The notes: generated by a model not told the origin, from the letters alone. DNA of 64,000 bases from Sinorhizobium fredii NGR234 (GCF_000018545.1 NC_012587.1:992001-1056000); one strand, 5' to 3'. Shown: positions 1 through 10,271, numbered from the stretch's first letter. Translations and numbers: made by a program.

Positions 1-957
1 GGCAAAGAAGCGGGCTCGGGCGATCGAATATACCCGCGGCCGCCCCAAACGAATCAGGCACTATCGCGAACTGCTCAAGATCACGCACACGACTTTGAGT
101 TATCTGCAGCAGGCCAGTGAACAGGTGCCGCTGACGGCGGGCCCGGCCGGCGCACTGTGGCAGGCCCAACTCCGCCATTACCGGCCGCTGATCGAGCGGA
201 TCATCGCCCAGACCGAACAGCGGGTCCTGGTCGGGGAGCCGGTCCCTGCCGGCGAGAAGCTGGTGAGCCTGTTCGAGCCGCATGCCGACATCATCGTCAA
301 GGGCAGCCGCGACGTCGACTACGGCCACAAACTCAATCTGACCACCGGCAGAAGCGGACTGATCCTCGACCTCGTCATCGAAGCCGGCAATCCGACCGAC
401 AGCGAGCGCTTGCTGCCGATGCTGGAACGCCACATCGCCTTTTACGGCGAGCCGCCGCGTCAGGCGGCGGCCGACGGCGGCTATGCCAGCCGCGAAAACC
501 TGAGCGGAGCCAAAGCCCGCGGCATCCGCGACATGGCCTTCCACAAGAAGCGCGGCCTCAGCATCGAAGACATGGTCAGCAGCCGCTGGGTCTATCGCAA
601 GCTGCGCAACTTCCGCGCCGGCATCGAGGCCGGCATCTCTTGCCTGAAACGCGCTTATGGCTTGGGGCGCTGCACCTGGCGTGGGCTCGACCACTTCAAG
701 GCTTATGTCTGGTCCTCGGTGGTCGCTTACAATCTCGCCCTCTTCGCCCGCCTCAGGCCGACCTGACGCTCCTGATCCGGTGGCGTTCAGAGCAAGGCCG
801 GCGAGCGTCGGCCGATACCCCATGACCCATTGCCGCCAGATCGCTCTTCGGGCCATAACCTGCGCCGCCTTGTGCCATCACGCGTCCCAAGAAACGATGT
901 CAGCCGGCAAACAACCTTGCAAAACCGCAGAAAAACAGGCGTTTATGGATGGGCACT
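1..957 (+). mobile_element. Truncated insertion sequence, right end (IS5/ISNCY-type)
   Basis: The window opens inside a transposase gene, so the left end of the element is not visible. Downstream of the transposase stop there is about 190 bp without a convincing gene, ending in a stretch around 933-957 (GCGTTTATGGATGGGCA) that looks like an IS terminal repeat and is followed by the duplication-like string CTAGACTAG. The exact right end is inferred, because the matching left inverted repeat lies outside the window. Confidence 0.55.
2..766 (+). CDS. Transposase, 5' part outside the window
   Basis: The reading frame is open from base 2 to the stop at 766 (254 codons), so the gene runs in from the left and the TTG at 95 is not its start. 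The protein resembles DDE transposases of the IS5/ISNCY group. An acidic residue precedes a YGHKLNLTTG segment, the second catalytic Asp is probably the one in AADGGYAS, and the C-terminal part contains GIEAGISCLKRAYGLGRC, typical of the region around the catalytic Glu in this group. It would catalyse excision and insertion of its own element. Nothing in the visible part is frameshifted, so the copy may be functional. The family assignment is from remembered motifs only. Confidence 0.7.
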   Translation, partial: AKKRARAIEYTRGRPKRIRHYRELLKITHTTLSYLQQASEQVPLTAGPAGALWQAQLRHYRPLIERIIAQTEQRVLVGEPVPAGEKLVSLFEPHADIIVKGSRDVDYGHKLNLTTGRSGLILDLVIEAGNPTDSERLLPMLERHIAFYGEPPRQAAADGGYASRENLSGAKARGIRDMAFHKKRGLSIEDMVSSRWVYRKLRNFRAGIEAGISCLKRAYGLGRCTWRGLDHFKAYVWSSVVAYNLALFARLRPT

Positions 958-1065
958 AGACTAGAAGCGACGTCTCGCGCGTCCAGTTACACTTGCCGTG
1001 ATCGATGGGGTGCGGTGTGGCTTTCGCGGCATTGATCTTACGAGGCAGGCCGGTGCCTCTAGCCA

Positions 1066-1110
1066 ATCTCCCCCCTTGTGGGGGAGATGCCCGGCAGGGC
1101 AGAGGGGGTG
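1066..1110 (+). repeat. RIME-like palindromic repeat, copy 1
   Basis: A dyad (ATCTCCCCCCTTGTGGGGGAGAT) is followed by the asymmetric tail GCCCGGCAGGGCAGAGGGGG. Near-identical copies occur at 59426-59470 (inverted) and 59568-59613. This dispersed intergenic element is common in rhizobial chromosomes. Together with the IS end it fills the gene-free stretch 767-1145, where I see no other gene. Confidence 0.85.
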
Positions 1111-1145
1111 TTACGCCCTCTGCCCGTGTGCAAGAGTCGGGCGTA

Positions 1146-1811
1146 TCAGATGGCAGGAGAAATCAGCGCGCCTGAGGCGTCGCCGACCGCATGGCTGACA
1201 GCGCGCCCGTCCTTCATTTCCACCTGGCCCTCGGCGACCAGCCTGAGCGCCAGCGGATAGGTCTTGTGCTCCACCGTCAGCACGCGTGCGGCAAGCGTCT
1301 CCGGCGTGTCGCCGGCAAGAATCGGCACGGCGGCCTGGGCGACGATCGGGCCGTCGTCCATGGCTTCGGTTACGAAATGCACGCTGCAGCCGGCAAGCTT
1401 CATGCCGGCCTCGAGCGCGCGCTGATGCGTGTTGAGCCCCGGGAAGAGCGGCAGCAGCGACGGATGGATGTTGAGGATCCGGCCCTCGTGGCGCTGGATG
1501 AAGGCTGCGGACAGCAGGCGCATGTAGCCGGCAAGGCAGATGATGTCCGGTTGCAGCCGGTCGAGTTCTGCGAGGATCGCCGCCTCGTGGGCTTCCTTGC
1601 TGGGGAAATCCTTGCGGACGAAGGAAAAGGTCGGAATGCCGAGTGCTGCCGCCTTGGCGAGGCCGCCGGCCTCCGCCTTGTCGGCGATGACGGCAATGAT
1701 CTCGGCCGGGAAATCCGGGTCAGCCGCAGCCTTCGCCAGCGACAGCATGTTGGACCCGCCGCCCGAGATGAAGACGACGACCTTTTTCTTCCTGGCGGCG
1801 GCGAGGCTCAT
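1146..1811 (-). CDS. purN: Phosphoribosylglycinamide formyltransferase (GAR transformylase)
   Basis: 221 residues. PurN transfers the formyl group of 10-formyltetrahydrofolate to GAR, the third step of de novo purine synthesis, in the cytosol. The N-terminus has the phosphate-binding loop FISGGGSNM. The catalytic region reads [19 protein letters not shown], with the Asn-Ile-His core. The later DDGPIVAQ segment carries the catalytic Asp. The ATG at 1811 overlaps the TGA of purM (ATGA), so the two are translationally coupled, the usual purMN arrangement. Much of the same frame stays open upstream of this ATG, but only as a shadow of purM. Confidence 0.95.
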   Translation of the reverse strand: MSLAAARKKKVVVFISGGGSNMLSLAKAAADPDFPAEIIAVIADKAEAGGLAKAAALGIPTFSFVRKDFPSKEAHEAAILAELDRLQPDIICLAGYMRLLSAAFIQRHEGRILNIHPSLLPLFPGLNTHQRALEAGMKLAGCSVHFVTEAMDDGPIVAQAAVPILAGDTPETLAARVLTVEHKTYPLALRLVAEGQVEMKDGRAVSHAVGDASGALISPAI

Positions 1812-2878
1812 AGGGCGAGGCTGCCCTTGTAGATCGTGCCCGGCGCACCGTCCTGCCGCGCCACCATGCGGCCGAGCCTGAAGACCGTTTCGCCTTCGCC
1901 CGCCAGAACCGCCGCGACCCTGTCGGCTTCCTCCGCCGGAACGACGGCGATCATGCCGACGCCACAGTTGAAGGTGCGCAGCATCTCGTTGGCGGCGACG
2001 CCGCCGGTCTTGGCAAGCCAGGAGAAAACGGCCGGCGGCTTGATGGCGTCGAGGTCGATCTCGGCGGCGAGGTGCTTCGGCAGGACGCGCGGAATGTTCT
2101 CCGGGAAGCCGCCGCCGGTGATGTGCGCCAGCGCCTTGATCGCGCCGGTGGCGCGGATCGCCTTCAGAAGCGGCTTCACATAGATGCGCGTCGGGGTCAT
2201 CAAGAGGTCGGCAAGCGTGCCCTCGCCGAAGGGCGCCGGCGCGTCCCAGGCGAGACCCGAGAGCGAGACGATCTTGCGCACCAGCGAATAGCCGTTCGAG
2301 TGCACGCCGGAGGAGGCGAGGCCGAGGATGACGTCGCCTTCGGCAATGCCTCCTGCCGGCAGAAGCTGCCCGCGTTCGGCGGCGCCGACGGCGAAACCGG
2401 CGAGATCGTAGTCGCCGCCGGAATACATTCCGGGCATTTCGGCCGTTTCGCCGCCGATCAGCGCGCAGCCAGCCTCGCGGCAGCCGGCGGCGATGCCGGC
2501 GACGATCGCCGCGCCCTGGTCGGGATCGAGTTTGCCGGTGGCGAAATAGTCGAGGAAGAACAAGGGTTCGGCGCCCTGCACGACGAGGTCGTTGACGCAC
2601 ATGGCGACAAGGTCGATGCCGACGGTGTCGTGCTTGTTCGCGTCGATGGCGATCTTGAGCTTGGTGCCGACGCCGTCATTGGCGGCGACCAGCACCGGAT
2701 CGGTGAAGCCGGCCGCCTTGAGATCGAAGAGGCCGCCGAAGCCGCCGATCTCGCCGTCGGCGCCGGGACGCCGGGTCGAGCGCACATGCGGCTTGATCTT
2801 CTCGACCATCAGGTTGCCGGCATCGATATCCACACCCGCGTCGCTATAGGTGAGGCCGTTCTTTCCCGACTGGCTCAT
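1808..2878 (-). CDS. purM: Phosphoribosylformylglycinamidine cyclo-ligase (AIR synthetase)
   Basis: 356 residues. PurM closes the imidazole ring of FGAM with ATP to give AIR, the fifth purine step. The protein begins [20 protein letters not shown], the family's typical N-terminus. It carries the conserved [11 protein letters not shown] signature and a glycine-rich [10 protein letters not shown] segment. I chose the ATG at 2878 because a GGAG sits 7 nt upstream and the homologous N-terminus starts there; the frame is open 15 codons further. It is first gene of a purM-purN pair. The 238 bp to the divergent permease gene should hold its promoter. Confidence 0.95.
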   Translation of the reverse strand: MSQSGKNGLTYSDAGVDIDAGNLMVEKIKPHVRSTRRPGADGEIGGFGGLFDLKAAGFTDPVLVAANDGVGTKLKIAIDANKHDTVGIDLVAMCVNDLVVQGAEPLFFLDYFATGKLDPDQGAAIVAGIAAGCREAGCALIGGETAEMPGMYSGGDYDLAGFAVGAAERGQLLPAGGIAEGDVILGLASSGVHSNGYSLVRKIVSLSGLAWDAPAPFGEGTLADLLMTPTRIYVKPLLKAIRATGAIKALAHITGGGFPENIPRVLPKHLAAEIDLDAIKPPAVFSWLAKTGGVAANEMLRTFNCGVGMIAVVPAEEADRVAAVLAGEGETVFRLGRMVARQDGAPGTIYKGSLAL

Positions 2879-3034
2879 GCTCGTTCTCCAAGGCTCGTCG
2901 TATTTTGCGGATGCGATTGGCACGGCAAGCTGAGGAGTGCAAGCGCAGAGGCCCGGCCTTGCGGCCTTTTTTCACGTTTTTGCCTTTCTCCTGTCCCCCT
3001 CGGACGCCAAGGGAGCGTATTGAGGGGCGTCGGG

Positions 3035-3064
3035 CTTGACCTGCGCGCGCGCCGCACCCTATCT
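3035..3064 (+). promoter_or_regulatory. Likely housekeeping promoter for the permease-hdaA operon
   Basis: CTTGAC at 3035-3040 matches the rhizobial -35 consensus exactly. CTATCT at 3059-3064, 18 nt downstream, is close to the CTATAT -10 consensus. The start codon of the permease gene is 53 nt further on. This is a motif call only. Confidence 0.5.
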
Positions 3065-3116
3065 CGTCGGACGAACGACGCGGGGCGCGACGCGCCGGAG
3101 GCGTGACGAGGATACC

Positions 3117-4283
3117 ATGGGCAATCGGATCAGCGGTTTCGGACTTCAGCGCCAGATATTCTTCTGGCTGCTTGTGCTTGCCGCCTTCATTGCCTTTCTG
3201 ATGGTGTTCAGCTCCATCCTCCTGCCGTTCCTCGCCGGCATGGCACTTGCGTATTTCCTCGATCCCGTCGCCGACCGGCTGCAACGCCTCGGCCTCAGCC
3301 GCCTGATGGCGACGATCGCCATTCTCGTCACTTTCATCGTCCTCTTTGCGCTGTCGCTGATCATCGTCATCCCGCTGATTTTCACGCAAGCCGCCGACTT
3401 CATCCAGAAGATGCCCGGCTATGTCGCGAGGCTCCAGGCCTTTGTGGCGGACACCACCCAGTCGACGCTGGTGCCCGACTGGCTCGAGGCCCAAATGGCG
3501 GCGATCAAGCAGAATTCAGCCAAGCTCCTCGAGCAGGGCGCAACCTTTCTCGGCACCCTGTTCCAGCAGCTCTGGAATTCCGGCATGGCGTTGCTGGACA
3601 TCCTGTCGCTGTTCATCATCACACCGGTCGTCGCCTTCTATCTGTTGCTCGACTGGGACCACATGGTCCAGAAGGTCGATAGCTGGGTGCCGCGCGACCA
3701 TGTCGACGTCGTGCGCCAGATCGCCCGCGACATGAACACGACGATTGCCGGTTTCGTGCGTGGCCAGGGATCGCTTTGCGTCATTCTCGGCCTCTATTAC
3801 GCCATCGGCCTGTCGCTCGTCGGACTCAACTTCGGCCTGCTGATCGGCTTCTTTGCCGGCATGATCAGCTTCATTCCCTATGTCGGATCGCTGGTCGGCC
3901 TCGTGCTCGCCGTCGGCGTGGCGGTCGTGCAGTTCTGGCCCGACTATATCTGGATCCTGCTCGTCCTTGCGGTCTTCTTCACCGGCCAGTTTCTCGAAGG
4001 CAACATTCTCCAGCCGAAGCTGGTCGGCAAGAGCGTCGGTCTCCATCCCGTCTGGCTGATGTTCGCCCTGCTGGCCTTCGGCGCGCTGTTCGGTTTCGTC
4101 GGCCTTCTCGTCGCCGTGCCGGCGGCCGCGGCGATCGGCGTCCTTGTCCGTTTCGGTATCCAGCGGTACCTTGATAGCGACCTCTACCACGGGCATAGGA
4201 CGGCCGCGAAGCAGCAGCCGGAGGACCAGGAGCCCGGCCGACACATGCCATCCTCCAGAGCACAGCATGACAAGACGCCCTAA
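3117..4283 (+). CDS. AI-2E family (PerM-like) membrane permease
   Basis: 388 residues with about eight hydrophobic helices in the inner membrane. The pattern is that of the AI-2E/PerM family: two or three helices near the N-terminus, a soluble stretch around 90-150 (KMPGYVARLQAF onward), then a long C-terminal membrane half including FGLLIGFFAGMISFIPYVGS. Family members export varied small molecules or ions, and the substrate here cannot be inferred. The ATG at 3117 was chosen because homologues start close to the first helix; the upstream extension is arginine-rich and unlike a protein start. Its 3' end overlaps hdaA by 17 nt, and this permease-hdaA order is common in rhizobia. Confidence 0.85.
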   Translation: MGNRISGFGLQRQIFFWLLVLAAFIAFLMVFSSILLPFLAGMALAYFLDPVADRLQRLGLSRLMATIAILVTFIVLFALSLIIVIPLIFTQAADFIQKMPGYVARLQAFVADTTQSTLVPDWLEAQMAAIKQNSAKLLEQGATFLGTLFQQLWNSGMALLDILSLFIITPVVAFYLLLDWDHMVQKVDSWVPRDHVDVVRQIARDMNTTIAGFVRGQGSLCVILGLYYAIGLSLVGLNFGLLIGFFAGMISFIPYVGSLVGLVLAVGVAVVQFWPDYIWILLVLAVFFTGQFLEGNILQPKLVGKSVGLHPVWLMFALLAFGALFGFVGLLVAVPAAAAIGVLVRFGIQRYLDSDLYHGHRTAAKQQPEDQEPGRHMPSSRAQHDKTP

Positions 4284-4956
4284 CGAACAATTGCCGCTCG
4301 TCTTCGGCCATGACCCGGCAACCGGCCGGGAGGATCTGCTCGTTTCCGATCGCCTGAGCGCGGCCATTGCGATTGTCGATCACTGGCCGGAGTGGCCGTC
4401 GCCGGTCGTCATCATCGCCGGACCGGTCGGCTCCGGGAAGTCGCATCTCGCCAGCATCTGGCGGGAAAGGTCGGACGCGGTGGCAATCCACCCCGTCGCC
4501 GGCTCGAATGCCGCCGACATCGCCGCCTCGAAGCCGGTGCTCTTCGAGGACGTCGACCGGCAGGGTTTCGACGATACGGCGCTCTTCCATGTCATCAACA
4601 GCGTGCGCCAGAACGGAACGGCGCTGCTGATGACCTCGCGGCTGTGGCCGATGTCCTGGCCGGTCGCGCTCCCGGATCTCAAATCGCGCCTGAAGGCGGC
4701 GACCGTCGTCGAGATCGGCGAGCCGGACGACGAACTCCTGACCCAGGTGCTCTTCAAGCTTTTCGCCGATCGCCAGCTGCTCGTCGACGAGCGTTTCGTC
4801 GCCTATATAGTCAATCGGATGGAGCGCTCGCTCGAGGCGGCGCAGACGATCGTCGAGCGGCTGGATCATTCGGCGCTCGCCCGCGGCACGCGGCTGACAC
4901 GTGCCCTTGCGGCGGAAGTCTTGGAAGAACTCGCAAATGCCCGCCGGTCCGATTGA
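4267..4956 (+). CDS. hdaA: DnaA-related regulator of replication initiation (HdaA)
   Basis: 229 residues, matching HdaA of Caulobacter and relatives. HdaA bound to the sliding clamp stimulates ATP hydrolysis by DnaA after initiation and so prevents re-firing of the origin. The N-terminus contains EQLPLVFGH, a good match to the clamp-binding motif of Hda proteins. A Walker A GPVGSGKS lies near residue 50 and a Walker B-like LFEDVDRQ near 95. There is no C-terminal DNA-binding domain as in DnaA, which distinguishes it. The ATG at 4267 lies within the end of the permease gene, so the two are likely co-transcribed. ppk follows closely. Confidence 0.9.
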   Translation: MTRRPNEQLPLVFGHDPATGREDLLVSDRLSAAIAIVDHWPEWPSPVVIIAGPVGSGKSHLASIWRERSDAVAIHPVAGSNAADIAASKPVLFEDVDRQGFDDTALFHVINSVRQNGTALLMTSRLWPMSWPVALPDLKSRLKAATVVEIGEPDDELLTQVLFKLFADRQLLVDERFVAYIVNRMERSLEAAQTIVERLDHSALARGTRLTRALAAEVLEELANARRSD

Positions 4957-5014
4957 CTGTCACAGAACCGTCGTCAAAGTGGGATAGCCGGTGCATCCGG
5001 AGCAATGGGGTCTG

Positions 5015-7207
5015 ATGGGAATGGATAACGCGACGTCTGCAATCACCGAACACAAGGCGCCGGCGGAACAGCACGATCTTCTGTCGAGCCCGGAGCGTTT
5101 CATCAACCGCGAATTCTCCTGGCTCCAGTTCAACCGCCGCGTGCTCGAGGAAACGTTGAACACCGCGCACCCGCTCCTGGAGCGCGTCCGCTTCCTGTCG
5201 ATTTCCGCCGCCAACCTCGATGAATTCTTCATGGTCCGCGTCGCCGGCCTCGAGGGGCAGGTGCGATCGGGTCTTTCATTGCGCAGTCCGGACGGCAAGA
5301 CCCCGGCCGAACAGCTCGACGACATCCTGAAGGAAATCGACAATCTGCAGATGGAGCAGCAGGCCTCGCTCGCCGTCCTGCAGCAGTATCTCGCCAAGGA
5401 AGACATCCTCATCGTTCGCCCTGCCTCCCTGTCCGCCCAGGACAGAAGCTGGCTTGCCAACGAATTCGACCAATCGATCTTCCCGGTGCTGACGCCGCTC
5501 TCCATCGATCCGGCCCATCCGTTCCCGTTCATTCCGAATCTTGGCTTCTCGATCGGCCTGCAGCTCATCAGCAAGACCGGCCGCGAGCCGATGACGGCGC
5601 TGTTGCGCCTGCCGGTGGCGCTTGACCGGTTCGTCCGCCTGCCGGACGTCAAGAACGTCATCCGCTACATCACCCTCGAAGATGTCGTGGGCCAGTTCAT
5701 CGACCGTCTGTTCCCGGGCTATGAGGTCCAGGGGTCTGGTACGTTCCGCATCATCCGCGACAGCGATATCGAGGTCGAGGAAGAGGCCGAAGACCTAGTG
5801 CGCCTGTTCGAGACGGCCTTGAAGCGCCGCCGCCGCGGGTCGGTGATCCGCATCGAAACCGACTCCGAAATGCCCGCTTCGCTCCGCCAGTTCGTCGTTC
5901 ACGAGCTCGGCGTTCCCGACAATCGCGTCGCCGTTCTGCCAGGGCTTCTCGCGCTCAACACGCTTTCGGAAATCACCAAGGCGCCGCGCGAGGATCTGCG
6001 TTTCGAGCCCTACAACCCGCGCTTCCCGGAACGCGTTCGCGAGCATGGCGGCGACTGCCTCGCCGCGATCCGCGAGAAGGACATGGTGGTCCACCATCCC
6101 TACGAGTCCTTCGACGTCGTGGTGCAGTTCCTGCTGCAGGCCGCGCGCGATCCCGACGTGCTGGCGATCAAGCAGACGCTCTACCGTACCTCCAACGACA
6201 GCCCGATCGTGCGCGCCCTGGTCGACGCCGCCGAGGCGGGCAAGTCGGTGACCGCGCTCGTCGAACTGAAGGCCCGGTTCGACGAGGAGGCGAACATCCG
6301 CTGGGCGCGCGACCTCGAGCGCGCCGGCGTCCAGGTGGTCTTCGGTTTCATCGAACTGAAGACGCACTCGAAAATGTCGATGGTCGTTCGCCGCGAGGAA
6401 GGCAAGCTCAGGACCTATTGCCATCTCGGCACCGGCAACTATCACCCGGTCACGGCGAAGATCTATACCGACCTGTCCTTCTTCACCTGCAATCCGGTGA
6501 TCGCCCACGACATGGCGAACATCTTCAACTTCATCACCGGCTACGGCGAGCCGGAGGCAGGAATGAAGCTCGCCGTCTCGCCGCATACCTTGCGTCCGCG
6601 CATCCTCAAGCACATCGACGAAGAGATTGCGCATGCCGAGGCGGGCCGGCCGGCGTCCATCTGGATGAAGATGAACTCGCTCGTCGATCCGGAAATCATC
6701 GACGCCCTCTACAAGGCAAGCCGCGCCGGCGTCGAGATCGACCTCGTCGTTCGCGGCATCTGCTGCCTGCGGCCGCAGGTGCCGGGTCTCTCCGACAATA
6801 TCCGTGTCAAGTCCATCGTCGGCCGCTTCCTCGAGCATTCCCGGATATTCTGCTTCGGCAACGGCCACGGCCTGCCTTCGGAAAATGCGCTTGTCTATAT
6901 TGGTTCGGCGGATATGATGCCGCGCAATCTGGACCGGCGGGTCGAGACGCTCGTGCCTCTCATCAACCGGACTGTGCACGAACAGGTTCTTTCGCAGATC
7001 ATGCTGGGCAATCTCATCGACAACCAGCAGAGCTACGAGATTCTTCCGGACGGCACGTCGCGCCGCATGGAAGTCGGCAAGGACACCGAGCCGTTCAACG
7101 CGCAGCATTATTTCATGACCAATCCCAGCCTCTCGGGCCGGGGTGAAGCCCTGAAGTCCAGTGCACCGAAGCTGATTGCCGGCTGGAAAAGCGGTTGGCG
7201 CAAGTAA
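5015..7207 (+). CDS. ppk: Polyphosphate kinase
   Basis: 730 residues from the ATG at 5015; a GTG at 4991 and an ATG at 5021 are alternatives. PPK1 polymerises the gamma-phosphate of ATP into polyphosphate, usually membrane-associated. The N domain starts with [20 protein letters not shown] and is followed by [20 protein letters not shown], both PPK1 hallmarks. The catalytic half has the autophosphorylated His in [16 protein letters not shown], then [20 protein letters not shown], and a second phospholipase-D-like half with [16 protein letters not shown]. The length is normal for the family. The gene overlaps the start region of ppx, so synthesis and degradation of polyphosphate are encoded together. 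Confidence 0.95.
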   Translation: MGMDNATSAITEHKAPAEQHDLLSSPERFINREFSWLQFNRRVLEETLNTAHPLLERVRFLSISAANLDEFFMVRVAGLEGQVRSGLSLRSPDGKTPAEQLDDILKEIDNLQMEQQASLAVLQQYLAKEDILIVRPASLSAQDRSWLANEFDQSIFPVLTPLSIDPAHPFPFIPNLGFSIGLQLISKTGREPMTALLRLPVALDRFVRLPDVKNVIRYITLEDVVGQFIDRLFPGYEVQGSGTFRIIRDSDIEVEEEAEDLVRLFETALKRRRRGSVIRIETDSEMPASLRQFVVHELGVPDNRVAVLPGLLALNTLSEITKAPREDLRFEPYNPRFPERVREHGGDCLAAIREKDMVVHHPYESFDVVVQFLLQAARDPDVLAIKQTLYRTSNDSPIVRALVDAAEAGKSVTALVELKARFDEEANIRWARDLERAGVQVVFGFIELKTHSKMSMVVRREEGKLRTYCHLGTGNYHPVTAKIYTDLSFFTCNPVIAHDMANIFNFITGYGEPEAGMKLAVSPHTLRPRILKHIDEEIAHAEAGRPASIWMKMNSLVDPEIIDALYKASRAGVEIDLVVRGICCLRPQVPGLSDNIRVKSIVGRFLEHSRIFCFGNGHGLPSENALVYIGSADMMPRNLDRRVETLVPLINRTVHEQVLSQIMLGNLIDNQQSYEILPDGTSRRMEVGKDTEPFNAQHYFMTNPSLSGRGEALKSSAPKLIAGWKSGWRK

Positions 7208-7218
7208 ACTGGAATCGC

Positions 7219-8742
7219 ATGGTCGAATCAGAAGCGCAGGGGCGTCTGCCCGGCATCCGCCCGGTGTCCGTCGTGGACATCGGCTCGAACTCCATTCGCC
7301 TCGTGGTCTACGAGGGGCTCAGCCGCGCCCCCGCGGTGCTCTTCAATGAAAAGGTGATGTGCGGTCTCGGCAAGGGGATCGACGCGACCGGCCGGATGGA
7401 GGAGGAGAGCGTTCAGCGGGCGCTGAAGGCGCTGCACCGTTTCCGTGCGCTGTCCGATCAGGCGCGTGCCACGCAAACCTATGTGCTGGCAACCGCCGCC
7501 GCGCGCGAGGCTTCGAACGGCGCAGCCTTCATCGAGAAGGCGGAAGCCATCCTTGACCAGAGGGTTCGCATCCTGAGCGGCGAGGAGGAAGCCTATTACT
7601 CCGCCATGGGCGTCGTCAGCGGCTACCACGATCCGGATGGTGTCGTCGGCGACCTTGGCGGCGGTTCGCTCGAACTGGTCGACGTCGAGGGCCGGCGGAT
7701 CGGCAACGGCATAACCCTGCCGCTCGGCGGCATCCGCCTCTTCGAACACAGCAATGGCTCCTTGAGCCGGGCGCGCACCTGGGTGCGGAAGTTCATGAAG
7801 GGGGCGGATGTCCTGAGGCGTGGTACCGGGCGAACTTTCTACGCCGTCGGTGGAACCTGGCGCTCCATTGCCAAGCTTCAGATGGAAGCGCGCGACTACC
7901 CGCTGCACATGATGCAGGGCTACGAAATCTCCTATGACGAGGCGATGGCGATCCTGGCCGAGGTGATCGAGCCCAGGATCTTGAAACCGTCGGCCTTTGC
8001 GACGATTTCCAAGAGCCGTCGCAGCCTCTTGCCGTTCGGCGCGGTAACGATGCAGGAGGCGATCTCCATCATGAAACCGGAGCGGATTTCGTTTTCCGCG
8101 CTCGGTGTTCGTGAAGGCTACCTCTACTCGCTGCTTTCCGACCAGGAGCGCCTGCAGGACCCGTTGCTGACCGCGGCCGACGAGATCGCCATCCTGCGCG
8201 CCCGTTCCCCGGAACATGCCCGCGAACTTGCCGAATGGACCGGCCGGATGGTGCCGCATTTCGGCATCGTGGAAACCGAGGAGGAGAGCCGTTACCGGCA
8301 GGCGGCCTGCCTGCTGGCGGACATCAGTTGGCGCGCGCATCCGGACTATCGCGGCCTTCAGGCGCTGAACATCATCGCCCATTCCGCCTTCACGGGGATC
8401 ACCCATGCCGGCCGGGCCTACATCGCGCTTGCCAACTATTATCGCTTCGAGGGGCTCAACGACGACGGCGCCACGAGTCCTCTCGCCGGCATCACGACGC
8501 CGCGCCTGCTGGAACTGGCGAAGCTGCTCGGCGGCCTGTTGCGGGTGGCCTATCAATTCTCCGCCTCCATGCCGGGTGTCGCCCGCCATCTCACCCTCAG
8601 ACCGTCGACGCGGCCGGATGTCGACCTCGAATTCGTCGTGCCCGCGGCCTATCTCGATTTCGAGGGCGAACGCCTTGATGGCCGCCTGCAGCAGCTCGGC
8701 CGTCTGACGGGCAAGAAACTCGCCTTCCACTTCGAGCGCTGA
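7219..8742 (+). CDS. ppx: Exopolyphosphatase
   Basis: 507 residues of the Ppx/GppA phosphatase family, which removes phosphate from polyphosphate ends or hydrolyses pppGpp. The ASKHA-fold phosphate loop VVDIGSNSIRLVVYE is at the N-terminus and the second phosphate motif GDLGGGSLELVDV near residue 145. An HD-like C-terminal part follows and includes LNIIAHSAFTGITHAGRA. ATG 7219 is preferred over TTG 7195, which would overlap ppk, because homologues begin a short distance before the IGSNS motif. The stop codon already overlaps the downstream palindromic repeat. Confidence 0.93.
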   Translation: MVESEAQGRLPGIRPVSVVDIGSNSIRLVVYEGLSRAPAVLFNEKVMCGLGKGIDATGRMEEESVQRALKALHRFRALSDQARATQTYVLATAAAREASNGAAFIEKAEAILDQRVRILSGEEEAYYSAMGVVSGYHDPDGVVGDLGGGSLELVDVEGRRIGNGITLPLGGIRLFEHSNGSLSRARTWVRKFMKGADVLRRGTGRTFYAVGGTWRSIAKLQMEARDYPLHMMQGYEISYDEAMAILAEVIEPRILKPSAFATISKSRRSLLPFGAVTMQEAISIMKPERISFSALGVREGYLYSLLSDQERLQDPLLTAADEIAILRARSPEHARELAEWTGRMVPHFGIVETEEESRYRQAACLLADISWRAHPDYRGLQALNIIAHSAFTGITHAGRAYIALANYYRFEGLNDDGATSPLAGITTPRLLELAKLLGGLLRVAYQFSASMPGVARHLTLRPSTRPDVDLEFVVPAAYLDFEGERLDGRLQQLGRLTGKKLAFHFER

Positions 8743-8847
8743 GCGGGATGAGGAAAAGTGTGCGCGGTTTTCCGCCCGCATCCCGCTCTAACCTATTAGA
8801 ATCGATCACCATGATTTTAGGTCGACCCGACCTAAAATCATCGTGAT
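8741..8847. repeat. Composite palindromic repeat (GAGCGGGATGAGG family)
   Basis: Two adjacent dyads. The first is GAGCGGGATGAGG ... CCGCATCCCGCTC. The second is a long near-perfect palindrome with arms ATGATTTTAGGTCG and CGACCTAAAATCAT. A second full copy lies at 61535-61643 and a partial one at 57331-57362. It belongs to the rhizobial intergenic mosaic repeats. Sitting between convergent ppx and the phytase-like gene, its stem-loops could also stabilise or terminate the ppx transcript. Confidence 0.85.
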
Positions 8848-8912
8848 CTTGGCGCCGCCGCCCATTGGGCGATAGCGGTCGCGCGAGGATTCCCACGCGC
8901 GACCGTTCGAGC

Positions 8913-10271
8913 CTATTCGGCCTTGAGGAATTCGCCCGCTTCGAGCAGCACGAATTCGTTGTCGTCTGCCTTGTCGAGCGAACGTCCGGCCGAGAAGGGC
9001 AGGTTGTTGTCGTTGCCGACGACGATATGCGTGTCGTCTACCCGGTCGACGTTCTCGATCGTCACGAAGGGCATGTCGTAGGAGCCGTCGCCGCCGCCCT
9101 GGCGTCTCCGGTTGTCCGGATCGGCGATCTTCAGGAGATCGATATAGCCGATCTTGCGCACCGCCTTGCCGACGTTCTCGTCATCCATCGCGATCTTGTA
9201 GACGCGCTTCAGTTTCGAACCGACCGCGTAGCAATCGGGCTTGGGCTCCTTGGGATCGGCACAGGCCTTGTCGACGGTGCCGGCGCCGTTGTCGCGCTCG
9301 ATCACCAGCGCCGTCTTTTCGTCGAGCATGTTGAAGTCACCGATCGCCTCGCCGCCTTCGGCAAGCGGATAGAGCCAACTGCGCCCGGTCCAGGTCTTGC
9401 TTGCCGCGTCGAGCTCGACGATGCGGAGCGCCGGGCGGCCATCCGCCTGCTCGACCGTTTCGCCATCCGTCCAGATCGGTCCTTCGAGCAGGCCGTAGAG
9501 CTTCGTGCCGTCCTTCGACAGCGCCAGCCCCTCGTAACCGCCCGAGCGCTTGAGGTTGAAGGCCGGCGTCTTCTTGGAAGGGTCCGCCTGCAGAGCCAGC
9601 GTCGGATTGTCCGGCGAGAGCACCGGCTTGCCCTCCACCATCGTCGCGATGACGTCGGTGAGCTTGCCGGTCGCGTCGAACTTCAGGACATAGGGACCGA
9701 ATTCCTCGCCGACCCAGAAACCGTCGGCGACGGGCTGGATCGATTCGACGTCGAAGTCCCCGCCGGTCAGATAGCGGCTCGCCGCACCTTCCATGACGAT
9801 CGGGAAGGGGGCCTTGCGGTCGGGATCGGACAGGAAGACGGTTTCCAGGGCTTGGACCTTGCCTGCGTCCCAGTCGATCCTCAGGTGATGAAGCATCAGC
9901 ATGGCGTCGGTCGAATTGAGCTTGTTGCCGAAGCCGTTGTCCGAAAGGCTCCAGAAGGTGCCGTCCGGCATCGCCTTGATACCGGAAAAGCCCTGCATCG
10001 GCTGGCCATTGAAGGGGAGCGACAGCCCGGTCGGACGAACCCCGTCCTTGCCCGGCACGCTGCCGAGTTGCACGGCGCGCTTGCGGTCGGCGGTCGAGAA
10101 CTTGCCGGAAGTCTTGAGGTAATCGGCCGTATCCGCCGGCGCGGCGATGATGGTATTGGCCGGAAGGACGGCATGCGCCTTCAGCGTCGCCGGAAAGGCT
10201 TTCTCCTCGGCGAGCGCACTCGTCGACATCAAAAGCGTCAGCGTCACGCCGGCAAGAAACGATTTCGTCAT
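8913..10271 (-). CDS. Secreted esterase-like/phytase-like protein (PF13449-type)
   Basis: 452 residues with a clear Sec signal peptide (MTKSFLAGVTLTLLMSTSALA, cut after ALA). The mature part is a beta-propeller-type repeat protein of the esterase-like/phytase-like family, with LSDNGFGNKLNSTDA, WVGEEFGPYVLKFD and NGGYEGLA-like segments (here SGGYEGLALSKDG). Acidic loops such as DFDVESIQP suggest calcium or metal binding. The real substrate is unknown; a phosphoester or sugar-phosphate role is an inference from the family name. The ATG at 10271 has AGGGTG 8 nt upstream and is better than the GTG three codons before. A possible Pho box lies upstream (see 10354). Confidence 0.75.
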   Translation of the reverse strand: MTKSFLAGVTLTLLMSTSALAEEKAFPATLKAHAVLPANTIIAAPADTADYLKTSGKFSTADRKRAVQLGSVPGKDGVRPTGLSLPFNGQPMQGFSGIKAMPDGTFWSLSDNGFGNKLNSTDAMLMLHHLRIDWDAGKVQALETVFLSDPDRKAPFPIVMEGAASRYLTGGDFDVESIQPVADGFWVGEEFGPYVLKFDATGKLTDVIATMVEGKPVLSPDNPTLALQADPSKKTPAFNLKRSGGYEGLALSKDGTKLYGLLEGPIWTDGETVEQADGRPALRIVELDAASKTWTGRSWLYPLAEGGEAIGDFNMLDEKTALVIERDNGAGTVDKACADPKEPKPDCYAVGSKLKRVYKIAMDDENVGKAVRKIGYIDLLKIADPDNRRRQGGGDGSYDMPFVTIENVDRVDDTHIVVGNDNNLPFSAGRSLDKADDNEFVLLEAGEFLKAE

